A DNA stretch of 64,000 nucleotides, taken from the NCBI RefSeq assembly GCF_020439865.1, contig NZ_JAGRPF010000033.1, positions 1 through 64,000 of the forward strand, in the 5' to 3' direction. Source of the DNA: Prosthecobacter sp. Lineage in GTDB: Bacteria > Verrucomicrobiota > Verrucomicrobiia > Verrucomicrobiales > Verrucomicrobiaceae. Of this stretch, positions 1 to 8,551 are shown in pieces (position 1 is the stretch's first letter; every line of letters begins with the position of its first letter). The notes below the pieces were generated by a model that was not told the DNA's origin, did not search any database, and was given only the letters and a program-made list of their open reading frames with translations. The position numbers and the translations under genes are program-made.

Positions 1-52
1 CGGCGAAAGCAGCGGTGGAAAGGCAGAGGAGGGCGGCGAGGCAGGTCTTCAT
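1..52 (-). CDS. 5' end of an exported protein (partial)
   Basis: Only the first 17 codons lie in the window; the gene continues to the left. The start codon is the ATG read from 52. The visible residues, MKTCLAALLCLSTAAFA, have a Lys at position 2, a hydrophobic core and a small-residue A-F-A end, which is a typical Sec signal peptide. It is divergent from recQ, with about 50 bases between the two starts. The function cannot be judged from this fragment. Confidence 0.6.
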   Translation of the reverse strand, partial: MKTCLAALLCLSTAAFA

Positions 53-103
53 GGTCGTGAGAGAACGAATGCGGCGAGGTTTGCATTGCAGGCGGAAGCC
101 TGA

Positions 104-2068
104 ATGTGCCAAGAGTGCCGGATGCCCCACGATCTCCACGCCACCCTGAAAAAGCACTTCGGCCACAAGGCCTTTCGTGCCGGACAGGAGCAGGTGATGG
201 AGGCGCTGCTGGCCGGACGCAGCGCGCTGGCGTTGTTTCCGACGAGCGCGGGCAAGTCGCTCTGCTATCAACTGCCCGCGCTGCTCATGGACGGTGTGTC
301 GCTGGTCATCTCGCCGCTGATCGCGTTGATGAAGGACCAGGTGCAGGCGCTCAAGGCACGCGGCATCGCGGCGGCGCGGCTGGACTCGTCGTTGTCCGCG
401 CAGGAGGCCATGCAGGTCTTCGACGACATGCGCGACGGCACGCTGAAGCTGCTCTACATCGCCCCGGAGCGGCTCATGAATGAAAACTTCGTCGAGCGGC
501 TCAAGAAATTGAAGATCGCCATGATGGCCGTCGATGAAGCGCATTGCATCTCCGAGTGGGGGCACAACTTCCGGCCCGAATACCTGCGTCTCGCGCTTGT
601 CGCGAAGGAACTCGGCATCAAGCCCGTGCTCGCGCTCACTGCGACCGCCACGCCGTCCGTCGCGGCGGACATTCGCAACGCGTTCGGCATCGCCGAAGCC
701 GATCATGTGCAGACCACCTTCCTGCGCCCGAATCTGCACTTCCGCATCACGCCCTGCACCGCGCAGCAGCGCCTGCCTGTGCTCACGAAGGTGCTGCTCA
801 AGCGCAAGGTGCCCAGCATCGTCTATGTGACGCTGCAAAACACCGCCGAGCACGTCGCGACTCATTTGCAGAAGAGCGGCGTGAACGCGCTCGCCTACCA
901 CGCCGGTTTGCCGGATGAGCATCGCCACGCGGCGCAGGATGCGTTCATGAACGGACAGACGGATGTCATCGTCGCGACCATCGCGTTCGGCATGGGCATC
1001 GACAAAGCCGACATCCGCGCCGTGTATCACTACAACCTGCCGAAGACGCTCGAAAACTACTCGCAGGAAACCGGCCGCGCCGGGCGCGATGGCAAAACCT
1101 CCGTCTGCGAAATGCTCGCCTGCGCCGACGACTGCATCGTGCTGGAAAATTTCACGTTTGGCGACACACCGACGACGCAGGCCATCCGCCAGCTTCTCGA
1201 TCACCTGCTGCTCGCCGGACCCGAGTTCGATGTGTCGATGTACGACCTCTCACACGCCACGGACATCCGCCCACTGGTCATCGAGACTGTCATCACCAAC
1301 CTCGAACTCGACGGCATCCTGCGTCCGCTCGGATCGTTCTACGCCAGCTACCAGTTTCGCTTCCTCCAGCCCGAGCAGCGCATTCTCTCCGGCCACAAAC
1401 CCGAGCGGCAGGCGTTTTTGCGCCGCTTGTTTCAATGCGGCAAACGCGGCACGAAGTGGACCACGCTCAATCCCGACGAAGCCGCCGCTGAACTCAACGA
1501 ACCGCGTGACCGCGTGCTCAAAGCGCTCACCTGGCTTCAGGAAAGCGGCGACATCGAACTCAAGCCCAGCGGCAGCCGCCAGAAATACCGCCTCGCCGAA
1601 GACGCGCATCGTCGTGATCCCAAGGAGATCACGAAAAAGATGCAGCAGCTCTTCGCCGACCGCGAAACACGCGACGTCGAGCGCCTCCGCCAGGTGCTCG
1701 AACTCGCCCAGCATCGCGGCTGCCTCACCAAATGGCTTCTCAACTACTTCGGCGAAGCGATGGAAACCGACTGCGGCACCTGCACGAGCTGCAAAGAACG
1801 CGAAAAAGGCAGCGCCGACGATTCACCGCGCGAGATTCCCCAATCTGACGCACCGCCGATCACCGTCGAGCATGTCGCCGCCATTCGCGAACTGCTCGGC
1901 GAGCGCCACGCCGCGCTTCGTTCCTCGCGTCAGCTCGCCCGTTTCCTCTGCGGCCTCACCAGCCCCGCCACCTCGCGTGCTCGTCTCGGTAGACATCCAA
2001 GTTTTGGACTGCTGGAGCGCATCCCCTTCGCCGATGTGCTCGCACAGGCGGAATCGATGCTAAGGTGA
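104..2068 (+). CDS. recQ: ATP-dependent DNA helicase RecQ
   Basis: A 654-residue superfamily 2 helicase that unwinds DNA 3' to 5' during recombination and fork repair. Motif I is FPTSAGKSLCYQ with Lys51. The DEAH box is at 144-147 in DEAHCISEWGHNFRPEY, and TATATP, the IAFGMGIDKADIR segment and the motif VI QETGRAGRDG follow. A zinc cluster is visible as Cys540, Cys557, Cys560 and Cys563. The last 60 or so residues do not look like a clear HRDC domain. The family usually has Gly-Gly or Gly-Ala in the P-loop where this one has Ser-Ala; the catalytic Lys-Ser is kept. The start at 104 has a purine-rich GGCGGAAG stretch upstream; an in-frame ATG at 122 is the alternative. Confidence 0.95.
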   Translation: MCQECRMPHDLHATLKKHFGHKAFRAGQEQVMEALLAGRSALALFPTSAGKSLCYQLPALLMDGVSLVISPLIALMKDQVQALKARGIAAARLDSSLSAQEAMQVFDDMRDGTLKLLYIAPERLMNENFVERLKKLKIAMMAVDEAHCISEWGHNFRPEYLRLALVAKELGIKPVLALTATATPSVAADIRNAFGIAEADHVQTTFLRPNLHFRITPCTAQQRLPVLTKVLLKRKVPSIVYVTLQNTAEHVATHLQKSGVNALAYHAGLPDEHRHAAQDAFMNGQTDVIVATIAFGMGIDKADIRAVYHYNLPKTLENYSQETGRAGRDGKTSVCEMLACADDCIVLENFTFGDTPTTQAIRQLLDHLLLAGPEFDVSMYDLSHATDIRPLVIETVITNLELDGILRPLGSFYASYQFRFLQPEQRILSGHKPERQAFLRRLFQCGKRGTKWTTLNPDEAAAELNEPRDRVLKALTWLQESGDIELKPSGSRQKYRLAEDAHRRDPKEITKKMQQLFADRETRDVERLRQVLELAQHRGCLTKWLLNYFGEAMETDCGTCTSCKEREKGSADDSPREIPQSDAPPITVEHVAAIRELLGERHAALRSSRQLARFLCGLTSPATSRARLGRHPSFGLLERIPFADVLAQAESMLR

Positions 2069-2078
2069 CTGCCATCCG

Positions 2079-2471
2079 ATGAACGCGACTGACATCCATG
2101 GTTTTTGGGAGACTTCGTCGCCTAATGTGCCCGGAACCAAGGAGTACATGCATCTGGCTCCCGATGGAAAGATGCTGTCCTTGGGACGCATGCCTTTGGA
2201 TGACAATCCGTCAGAAAGCTGGTTCAAGCTCTGGTACTCGTATCGTCTGACTGAGGACGGCGAGTTTGCCATCCACCCGTATAAGAATCCCACGACCGAG
2301 CAGGTATTCACCATTGAATGTGATGGACAGGACACCCTGATTCTTGATCGGAAAAACCTGTCACCGTTTGAGCGGCGCTTCACTCGTGTCCCATGGACAA
2401 CGCCGCCGGACTTTCTGGAGAAACATCTCCGTGACGCGCATCGTCAGTTGGCCGAGCGAGAAGACAGATGA
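2079..2471 (+). CDS. Hypothetical protein, 130 aa
   Basis: A small soluble protein beginning 10 bases after recQ, so probably co-transcribed with it. It has no signal peptide or membrane segment. It is rich in aromatic residues and has alternating short beta-like stretches, such as GFWETSS near the start and WFKLWYSYRL in the middle, followed by a charged helix at the C terminus. This could be a small beta-barrel fold, but I recognise no family. The base composition is less GC-rich than that of recQ. Confidence 0.65.
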   Translation: MNATDIHGFWETSSPNVPGTKEYMHLAPDGKMLSLGRMPLDDNPSESWFKLWYSYRLTEDGEFAIHPYKNPTTEQVFTIECDGQDTLILDRKNLSPFERRFTRVPWTTPPDFLEKHLRDAHRQLAEREDR

Positions 2472-2478
2472 GATTGGG

Positions 2479-3531
2479 TCATTCCTCCGTGATCGCTTTG
2501 AGCAGCTCGAAGAATCCTTTCTTCCTCGCGCTGGAGATGCCCCAGTTCACGGGGACGCTTTGGTAGCCGTCGTCGAAGCCCTCGCCCTTCATGCGAAAGT
2601 CGAAGTAGCCCCACGACACATGCTCCTTCACGGCGGCGGTGAAGTTGTTGTCGGCCTGGTCGAAATCGAAGTGATCGTCTTCGTTCACGACGATGGGCAG
2701 CTTGCGTTCGCCTCGCGCCTTTTTGACCTTGGCGATGAAGGTACGCATCGCTTCCGCAGTCTTCACGCCGTTGCCGTGGATGAGCAGGAAGTCGGAGTGT
2801 TCGATGACATTCGGCGTCGGGACGGTGCCACCGCCGAACGACGTGCCCGCGAGCAATCCGGCGGCTTTGACACGCTGGATGAGCTCATGCACGCGGGCCG
2901 GCTTCAGGATGGCGTGGTCGTATTTGACGTTGGCCTCGTTGTTCACCTCCACGAGCACATGACGCCACTTGTGGGCGCTGATCCAGCTCGTGACCGCATC
3001 CACGGCGGCGATCACGGCCTGCTCATCCTTCACTCGCTGATCCTGGCCGAAATAAAAGCAGCCGAGGATGACGACCATGCCGAGTTCATCGGCGCTTGAG
3101 ATGATCTTCTCGGCGCGGGCGAGGTAATCGGGCCGCAGCGTGCCATCGGCGCTGATGGCAGTGTTTTGCCAGGGCTGGTCCCTGGAGTAGCCGTAGGGCG
3201 AGCCGCCTTGCAGATTCAGTGTGAATGCCAGCAGGCCGTGCGCCTTCCATTCCGGCATCGCGGCGATAAACTCGCGGGTGTTGCGCTCCGCGTCCCAGGT
3301 GGCTGCGTCGGGGTAGGCCCAGTGTTTCACCGTGGCCTCATTTTGGTCATCAAAGATGCCCTGCACCATGCGCGAATTCATGAGCAGTCCCTCGATCCGA
3401 TGTCCCTGCCATTCGCGGCCTGAGTAGGTCGGCTTGCCATTGAGATGAAAATCCTCGCCTTGGATGGAGACGACGGTTTCGGCGCGCAGGAGGCCGGATA
3501 AGAGGACCAAAAGCAACAGGAGTCGGTGCAT
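2479..3531 (-). CDS. Secreted GH5-like glycoside hydrolase
   Basis: A 350-residue protein with a signal peptide at about 1-17 and a TIM-barrel-like layout. Glu199 lies in VEVNNEAN, in the position of the acid/base Asn-Glu pair of clan GH-A enzymes. Glu284 in IVVNEDDH could be the nucleophile at the end of a later strand. The first 40 residues carry the 'F-x-L-N-G-K-P' opening common in GH5-like proteins. The substrate is unknown. It is divergent from the SGNH hydrolase gene at 3621, which suggests a role in polysaccharide breakdown. The family call rests on the two Glu motifs and is moderate. Confidence 0.7.
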   Translation of the reverse strand: MHRLLLLLVLLSGLLRAETVVSIQGEDFHLNGKPTYSGREWQGHRIEGLLMNSRMVQGIFDDQNEATVKHWAYPDAATWDAERNTREFIAAMPEWKAHGLLAFTLNLQGGSPYGYSRDQPWQNTAISADGTLRPDYLARAEKIISSADELGMVVILGCFYFGQDQRVKDEQAVIAAVDAVTSWISAHKWRHVLVEVNNEANVKYDHAILKPARVHELIQRVKAAGLLAGTSFGGGTVPTPNVIEHSDFLLIHGNGVKTAEAMRTFIAKVKKARGERKLPIVVNEDDHFDFDQADNNFTAAVKEHVSWGYFDFRMKGEGFDDGYQSVPVNWGISSARKKGFFELLKAITEE

Positions 3532-3620
3532 CCGGCTCCAAACGCTGTTTCGATCATCGCGTTGCGTGGAAAAACAAATGCTTGCCAGAAAGCCTCCAAT
3601 TTGGCGGTATCTGACTCGCC

Positions 3621-4874
3621 ATGCGCATCCTTCCGCTTCTCTCCGTCCTCTTCGCCGCCGTCAGCCTGCGTGCTGAATCCCTGCTCCCGCCGAACGCCCG
3701 TGTCGCCGTGATTGGTGACAGCATCACGGAGCAGAAGATTTACTCCAAATATATCGAGACCTACCTGCTCGCCTGCACGGGCCGCAGCGACATCAAGGTG
3801 TTCCAGTTCGGCTGGAGCGGTGAACGCGCGGGCGGATTCGCAGCGCGTTTGGAAAACGACCTCGCGGTATTCAATCCGAACGTCGCCACGACCTGCTACG
3901 GCATGAACGACGGCAGCTACAAGCCTTATGAGCCTGCGATTGGTGCGGAGTATGAAAAGAACATGCGCGCGGTGATCGCCGGGCTGCAAAAGGTGGGCGT
4001 GAAGGTGATGGCCATCGGCTCGCCAGGCGGAGTCGATCCGGACTATTTCAAGCGTCCGACCGTTCCGGGTGCGGTTTACAACGAAAACCTCGCGCGCCTG
4101 CGTGACATCGCCAAAAAGCTCGCCGAGGAGAACAAGCAGCCCTTTGCGAACGTGCATGACACGATGATGAGCGCGCTGACGAAGTCGAAGGCGGCGCTCG
4201 GCAAGGAGTACGGTCCCTTCGGTGGCGACGGCTTCCATCCGGCGCCTGCGGGCCAGCTTCTCATGGCGCAGGCGTTTTTGAAGGCGCTGGGTTTCGATGG
4301 CGAGATCGGCACGATCACGGTGGACATGAAGGGCGAGTGTGCGGCGAGCAGCGGGCATGTCATCAAGGCGCGGCAAGGCGCGAGTCTGACGCTCGAGAGC
4401 ACGAAGTGGCCGTTCTGCTTCGATGCGGATCCGAAAAGCGCGGGCAGCAATCGCAGCATCCTGCCGTTCACCAGCTTCAATCAGGATCTGAACCGTCTGA
4501 CGCTGCAGGTTAAGAACCTCGACTTTGCGAAGGCAAAAGTCACCTGGGGAGGTCAGACCCAGGAGTTCACGCGCGAACAGCTCGACGCAGGCATCAATCT
4601 CGCCGCCGAGTTCACCAAGACGCCGTTTGATGGCGCCTTCACTAATTTGATGAATGCGATCGGATTGAAGGAGAGTTTCGAGACGACCCTGATCAAGAGT
4701 TTGGTCACACACATGCGCGTCGTCGCTGCCGAGGCCGCAGAAGAACCCAAAGTGGCCGCCGCGCTGGCGAAGTTGAGGCAAAAGCTTGCCGGTGAACACG
4801 CGAAGATGGACGCCAACGTGCGCAAGCAGGTCGTTCCTGTCACGCACACGATCAAGGTCGAGGAAATCCGCTAA
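3621..4874 (+). CDS. SGNH/GDSL-family hydrolase, exported
   Basis: A 417-residue esterase-like protein with a signal peptide at about 1-18. All four SGNH blocks are visible: block I IGDSIT with nucleophile Ser34, a Gly in GWSGERAGG (block II), GMND at 94-97 (block III) and DGFHP with Asp203 and His206 (block V). The family removes acyl groups from sugars or lipids; a carbohydrate deacetylase role fits the neighbours. The second half (about 230-417) is a mixed beta and helical extension of unknown role. It is the first gene of a tight four-gene run: the next start is 5 bases away. Confidence 0.88.
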   Translation: MRILPLLSVLFAAVSLRAESLLPPNARVAVIGDSITEQKIYSKYIETYLLACTGRSDIKVFQFGWSGERAGGFAARLENDLAVFNPNVATTCYGMNDGSYKPYEPAIGAEYEKNMRAVIAGLQKVGVKVMAIGSPGGVDPDYFKRPTVPGAVYNENLARLRDIAKKLAEENKQPFANVHDTMMSALTKSKAALGKEYGPFGGDGFHPAPAGQLLMAQAFLKALGFDGEIGTITVDMKGECAASSGHVIKARQGASLTLESTKWPFCFDADPKSAGSNRSILPFTSFNQDLNRLTLQVKNLDFAKAKVTWGGQTQEFTREQLDAGINLAAEFTKTPFDGAFTNLMNAIGLKESFETTLIKSLVTHMRVVAAEAAEEPKVAAALAKLRQKLAGEHAKMDANVRKQVVPVTHTIKVEEIR

Positions 4875-4879
4875 CTGTC

Positions 4880-5638
4880 ATGCAACTCGCCGATCTCAAG
4901 TGGACCGAAGTCGCGGCGCTGAGTCGTGACACGCCCGTCGTCTTTCCCGTCGCCGCGCTGGAGCAGCACGGACGGCACATGCCGGTCTTCACCGACAGCA
5001 TGCTGACGAACGAACTCGTCCGTCGCACCGAGGCGGCGCTCGGCGAGCGTGTGCTCTTCGCGCCGCTGACGTGGCTGGGCAATTCGCATCATCACATGGA
5101 TTTCCCGGGAACGCTCTCGGCGGAACCGCGGCTCTACCTCGATTTGCTCAATGGGCTGATGGACAACTTCATCGCCCACGGCTTCAAGCGCCTCGTCTTC
5201 CTCAACGGCCACGGCGGCAACGACATCCCCGGCAAGCAGGCGGTGTTTGAAACACGGCAGAAGTATCGCGACCGCAGCGATCTGCTGCTGCTATTCGCGA
5301 CTTACTGGAATCTGGGCGCCGAACCATGGACACGCGACCCTTCGATCAAGCAGCGCGTCATGGGCCATGCCTGCGAATGGGAGACCAGCATGGTGTTGCG
5401 CCTGCGGCCGGAACTCGTGGGTGATCTCACCAAGACGGGCGATGTGCCTTTTGGTAATCCCTTCGAGCCCGCGTCACGCGGCTGGATCATGCCGGACCGC
5501 AGCGAACCCGGTCATGTCGGCGATCCACGATCCGCCACGGCGGAGAAGGGCGAAGTTTTGTTTTCCTGCTTCACCGACGAAGTCGTGAAGATGCTGGAAC
5601 GCGTGATCGCGTGGGATGGAAAGAGCTGGGAAGGTTAA
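4880..5638 (+). CDS. Creatininase-family amidohydrolase
   Basis: A 252-residue cytosolic metal-dependent amidohydrolase. The metal-site pattern is visible: Glu28 and His30 in ALEQHG, Asp39 in FTDS, then HHHMDFPGTLS and FLNGHGGN. The length agrees with creatininase-type enzymes. The family includes creatininase, mycofactocin peptidase and FAPy deformylases, so the substrate cannot be named. It lies 5 bases after the SGNH gene and 18 bases before a transporter, so it probably acts on an amide or lactam product that the same unit takes up. Confidence 0.88.
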   Translation: MQLADLKWTEVAALSRDTPVVFPVAALEQHGRHMPVFTDSMLTNELVRRTEAALGERVLFAPLTWLGNSHHHMDFPGTLSAEPRLYLDLLNGLMDNFIAHGFKRLVFLNGHGGNDIPGKQAVFETRQKYRDRSDLLLLFATYWNLGAEPWTRDPSIKQRVMGHACEWETSMVLRLRPELVGDLTKTGDVPFGNPFEPASRGWIMPDRSEPGHVGDPRSATAEKGEVLFSCFTDEVVKMLERVIAWDGKSWEG

Positions 5639-5656
5639 ACGACGGAATACAAAATC

Positions 5657-6907
5657 ATGCAGGCAGAATCCGAACGCTCCTCCCTCTGGAAATGGTATCT
5701 GTGCGGCCTGCTGCTGCTGGCGACGACGATCAATTACATGGATCGTGTGACGCTGGCGAACGCGTCGGTGCGGGTGACGAAGGAGTTTGGGCTGTCGGAG
5801 CAGCAGTATGGGAATCTGGAGCTGGCGTTTGGTTGGGCCTTTGCGGCAGGATCGCTTGTGTTCGGATTCCTGGCGGATCGGCTGCGAGTTTACTGGCTGT
5901 ATCCGGTGGTGCTGGCCGGATGGTCGGTGATGGGCATGGTGTCGGGCTGGACGCATGGCTACACGGAACTGCTCGTCTGTCGCACGCTGCTGGGATTCTT
6001 TGAGGCAGGACACTGGCCATGCGCGTTGAAGACAACGTTCGCCGTGCTGAATGAAAAAGACCGCACGATGGGAAACAGCATCCTGCAAAGCGGTGCGTCC
6101 ATCGGCGCGGTGATCACGCCGCAGGTGATGAAACTGCTGATGACGGATGAGCTTGGCACGTGGCGGCTTTCGTTTGTCGCCGTGGGCGCGGTGGGGCTTG
6201 TGTGGGTGTTTGTTTGGTTGGTGATGATGCGAAACGTGAACCTGGACGCTCCTGCGCCGGAAACTTCGGGAGTTCCTCCATTGAAGCTGTGCACCATTCT
6301 GACCGGACGACGATTCTGGGCGGTGGCGCTCTTGATTTTCGGCGCGCAGACGGTGTGGCACATCTACCGCGTGTGGTTGATGAAGTTCCTGCAAACAGGA
6401 CGCGGCTACGAAGAGGCGGCGGCGCTTAACTTCAACTCGCTCTATTACATCTTCACCGATGTCGGCTGCGTGGCGGCGGGGCTGGTGTCGATGTGGCTGA
6501 TCCGCAAGCGCAGTGTCACGCCGCATGGAGCGCGACGCATCGTCTATGCGGGCGCATGCGTGCTCACGTCGTTGAGCCTGACAATTCCGTGGCTTGGCAA
6601 AGGCTGGCTGCTGCTTGGCGTGATCCTTGTGATCGGTGCCGGGGCGCTGGCGTTGTTTCCATGTTACTACAGCTTCGTGCAGGAGCTTTCCGACCAACAC
6701 GTGGGCCGGCTCACGGGATTGCTGAGCATGTGGGTGTGGGCGGTGACATCGCCGATGCACAGCTTCTTTGGCATCCTGGCGGACAAGACGAAGTCATACG
6801 ATGTCGGTCTCGTGGTCGCGGGTCTGGCGCCGTGGCTTGGTGTGATCGCGATGAAGCTGCTGTGGGATGGCGGAAGGTCGCAGCAAAGCGTGGTTTCAGC
6901 GCGTTGA
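5657..6907 (+). CDS. MFS transporter, ACS-like
   Basis: A 416-residue inner-membrane permease with about 12 hydrophobic segments. The first helix carries NYMDRVTLA, a signature of the anion:cation symporter (ACS) branch, which moves organic acids such as sugar acids and tricarboxylates. The loop between helices 2 and 3 reads GFLADRLRVYW, matching the MFS motif A region. A central cytoplasmic loop lies near 190-205. The placement between the creatininase-like and sialidase-like genes suggests that it imports a product released outside the cell. The substrate is an inference only. Confidence 0.88.
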   Translation: MQAESERSSLWKWYLCGLLLLATTINYMDRVTLANASVRVTKEFGLSEQQYGNLELAFGWAFAAGSLVFGFLADRLRVYWLYPVVLAGWSVMGMVSGWTHGYTELLVCRTLLGFFEAGHWPCALKTTFAVLNEKDRTMGNSILQSGASIGAVITPQVMKLLMTDELGTWRLSFVAVGAVGLVWVFVWLVMMRNVNLDAPAPETSGVPPLKLCTILTGRRFWAVALLIFGAQTVWHIYRVWLMKFLQTGRGYEEAAALNFNSLYYIFTDVGCVAAGLVSMWLIRKRSVTPHGARRIVYAGACVLTSLSLTIPWLGKGWLLLGVILVIGAGALALFPCYYSFVQELSDQHVGRLTGLLSMWVWAVTSPMHSFFGILADKTKSYDVGLVVAGLAPWLGVIAMKLLWDGGRSQQSVVSAR

Positions 6908-6913
6908 AGTGGC

Positions 6914-8104
6914 ATGCGCTGCGCTTTGCTCCTCTCCTTTGGAATTCTCACCTCGCTTCATGCGGCTGAGCCGTACGAGATCCGGCTCGAAACGATCACG
7001 AAGGGTTATGATGGCAAGATGTGTTGGGTGCATCCGCGTGCGGGTGCGATTCCTGGCAGTCCGCCGCAGGTCGTGCTGACGATGCAGAAGCTGCTGCTCA
7101 CCGGCAGCGATGTGTTTTATGCGCTCAATCACGTGAGCACGTCCGACCTCGGCAAGACGTGGACGCAGCCGGTCGAACATGCCAACACACTGGGCCGACG
7201 CGAAGAAGCGGGAGGCGTGATCGTCGCCGCGTGCGATTTCACGCCGAAGTGGCATGCGAAGTCGGGCAAACTGCTTGGCATCGGACACACGGTGAGATAC
7301 AGCGACAACAAGGTGATTCATGAACGGCCACGCGAGACGTGCTTCGCGGTGTTTGATCCGAAGACTTCGACGTGGTCGCCCTGGACTCCAATGCCGATGC
7401 CGGATGGCGTGAAGTTTTACAACGCAGGCGCGGGAAGCGTGCAGCGTGTCGATTTGGAGAACGGCGACATCCTGCTGCCGATCTACTTCAAGGCGAAGGG
7501 CGACAAATATTACCGTGTCACGGTGCTGCGTTGCAGCTTCGACGGCAGCACGTTGCGCTATGTCGAGCAAGGCAATGATTTGAGCCTCGAATCAGGCCGC
7601 GGCGTGTATGAGCCGTCGCTGATTCGTTGCGCGGGCAAGTTTTACCTCACGCAGCGCAATGACACGGCAGGCTACGTCTGCGTGAGCGATGACGGTCTGC
7701 ACTTCAGCGAGCCGAAGAAGTGGTGCTGGGGTGATGGCAGTGATCTGGGCAACTACAACACGCAGCAGCACTGGGTGGCGCATCACGATGATTTGTATCT
7801 CGTTTACACACGCCGAGGCGCGAACAACGACCACGTGTTTCGCCACCGCGCGCCGCTCTTCATGGCCGAGGTGGACAAGGCGACACTGACGGTGAAACGC
7901 GAAACGGAACGTGTGCTCGTGCCGGAACGTGGCGCGCGCCTGGGGAACTTCGGCGTCTGCGAAGTCAACGAGGATGAAGTCTGGGTGACCGTGGCCGAGT
8001 GGATGCAGAAGAACGGTCCGGACATCGTGATCAAACCCGACAATGCGCTCGGTGCTGACAACAGCGTGTATGCGGCGCGGATTCTCTGGAAGGACGGCGA
8101 ATAG
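6914..8104 (+). CDS. Sialidase-like (BNR) secreted protein
   Basis: A 396-residue protein with a signal peptide at about 1-17. An Asp-box (S-x-D-x-G-x-T-W) is visible at 75-83 as STSDLGKTW, and repeated blades such as VCVSDDGLHFSEP follow, which together indicate a six-bladed sialidase/neuraminidase-like propeller. Many verrucomicrobial proteins of this type are exo-glycosidases of unknown specificity. It starts 6 bases after the MFS gene and closes the four-gene run. Its stop codon abuts the stop of the convergent gene at 8105, with no space for a separate terminator. Confidence 0.82.
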   Translation: MRCALLLSFGILTSLHAAEPYEIRLETITKGYDGKMCWVHPRAGAIPGSPPQVVLTMQKLLLTGSDVFYALNHVSTSDLGKTWTQPVEHANTLGRREEAGGVIVAACDFTPKWHAKSGKLLGIGHTVRYSDNKVIHERPRETCFAVFDPKTSTWSPWTPMPMPDGVKFYNAGAGSVQRVDLENGDILLPIYFKAKGDKYYRVTVLRCSFDGSTLRYVEQGNDLSLESGRGVYEPSLIRCAGKFYLTQRNDTAGYVCVSDDGLHFSEPKKWCWGDGSDLGNYNTQQHWVAHHDDLYLVYTRRGANNDHVFRHRAPLFMAEVDKATLTVKRETERVLVPERGARLGNFGVCEVNEDEVWVTVAEWMQKNGPDIVIKPDNALGADNSVYAARILWKDGE

Positions 8105-8539
8105 CTAGCCGAGGAAATCGCCGGCGATGATTTCCTCTTCTTCGCCATCGTCCTCGTGGATCGCACGTGCGATGACACGTTCGGTCACTTCATCGAGATA
8201 GGTTTGCAGGACCTCGCTCAGCTCGAGGAATTCCGGCCAGAGTGTGTCATCCACAAAGCTGCGCGGCACGCGGACCATCACCGTGTTGCGGCGTTGGCGT
8301 GCGTAGCGGTAGGGCTTGAGCGAATAACGACGCAGCAGGGCGGTGAAGAGCTTCTTTGACCAGCCGTCGGCGAGCGTGAATTTGTATTCGATCGGGCGAT
8401 CGACCTTCGCCGTTTCGCCAAGACGGCGCTTGATGCGCGCCATCGCATCCGCAGCGGCTTCTTTCTCACCAGGAGTGGCGGCGCCTGCGTAGAGACGCTC
8501 GATCTTGCGCAGCTTGTCGAGGAGGTCCTGTTCGCGCAT
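8105..8539 (-). CDS. Conserved-looking hypothetical protein, 144 aa
   Basis: A soluble protein with no signal peptide. The first 45 residues form a charged helix (MREQDLLDKLRKIERLYAG and on) that resembles the helical start of DUF2786-like proteins. The middle part (about 50-95) contains an aromatic and basic patch, RRYSLKPYRYARQRR. The C terminus is very acidic, with a run of Asp and Glu near 130-138. It follows the hybrid kinase on the same strand with 12 bases between, so they may be co-transcribed. Function unknown. Confidence 0.65.
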   Translation of the reverse strand: MREQDLLDKLRKIERLYAGAATPGEKEAAADAMARIKRRLGETAKVDRPIEYKFTLADGWSKKLFTALLRRYSLKPYRYARQRRNTVMVRVPRSFVDDTLWPEFLELSEVLQTYLDEVTERVIARAIHEDDGEEEEIIAGDFLG

Positions 8540-8551
8540 GCGGGCGGGAAA

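Noticed and set aside
3378..4847. A 489-codon minus-strand frame.
   Set aside because: It is antisense to the SGNH hydrolase with all its catalytic blocks and has an Arg/His-rich composition typical of a GC-rich shadow frame.
5474..6760. A 428-codon minus-strand frame.
   Set aside because: It is antisense to the MFS transporter; the translation is rich in Arg, His and Gln without hydrophobic or domain structure.
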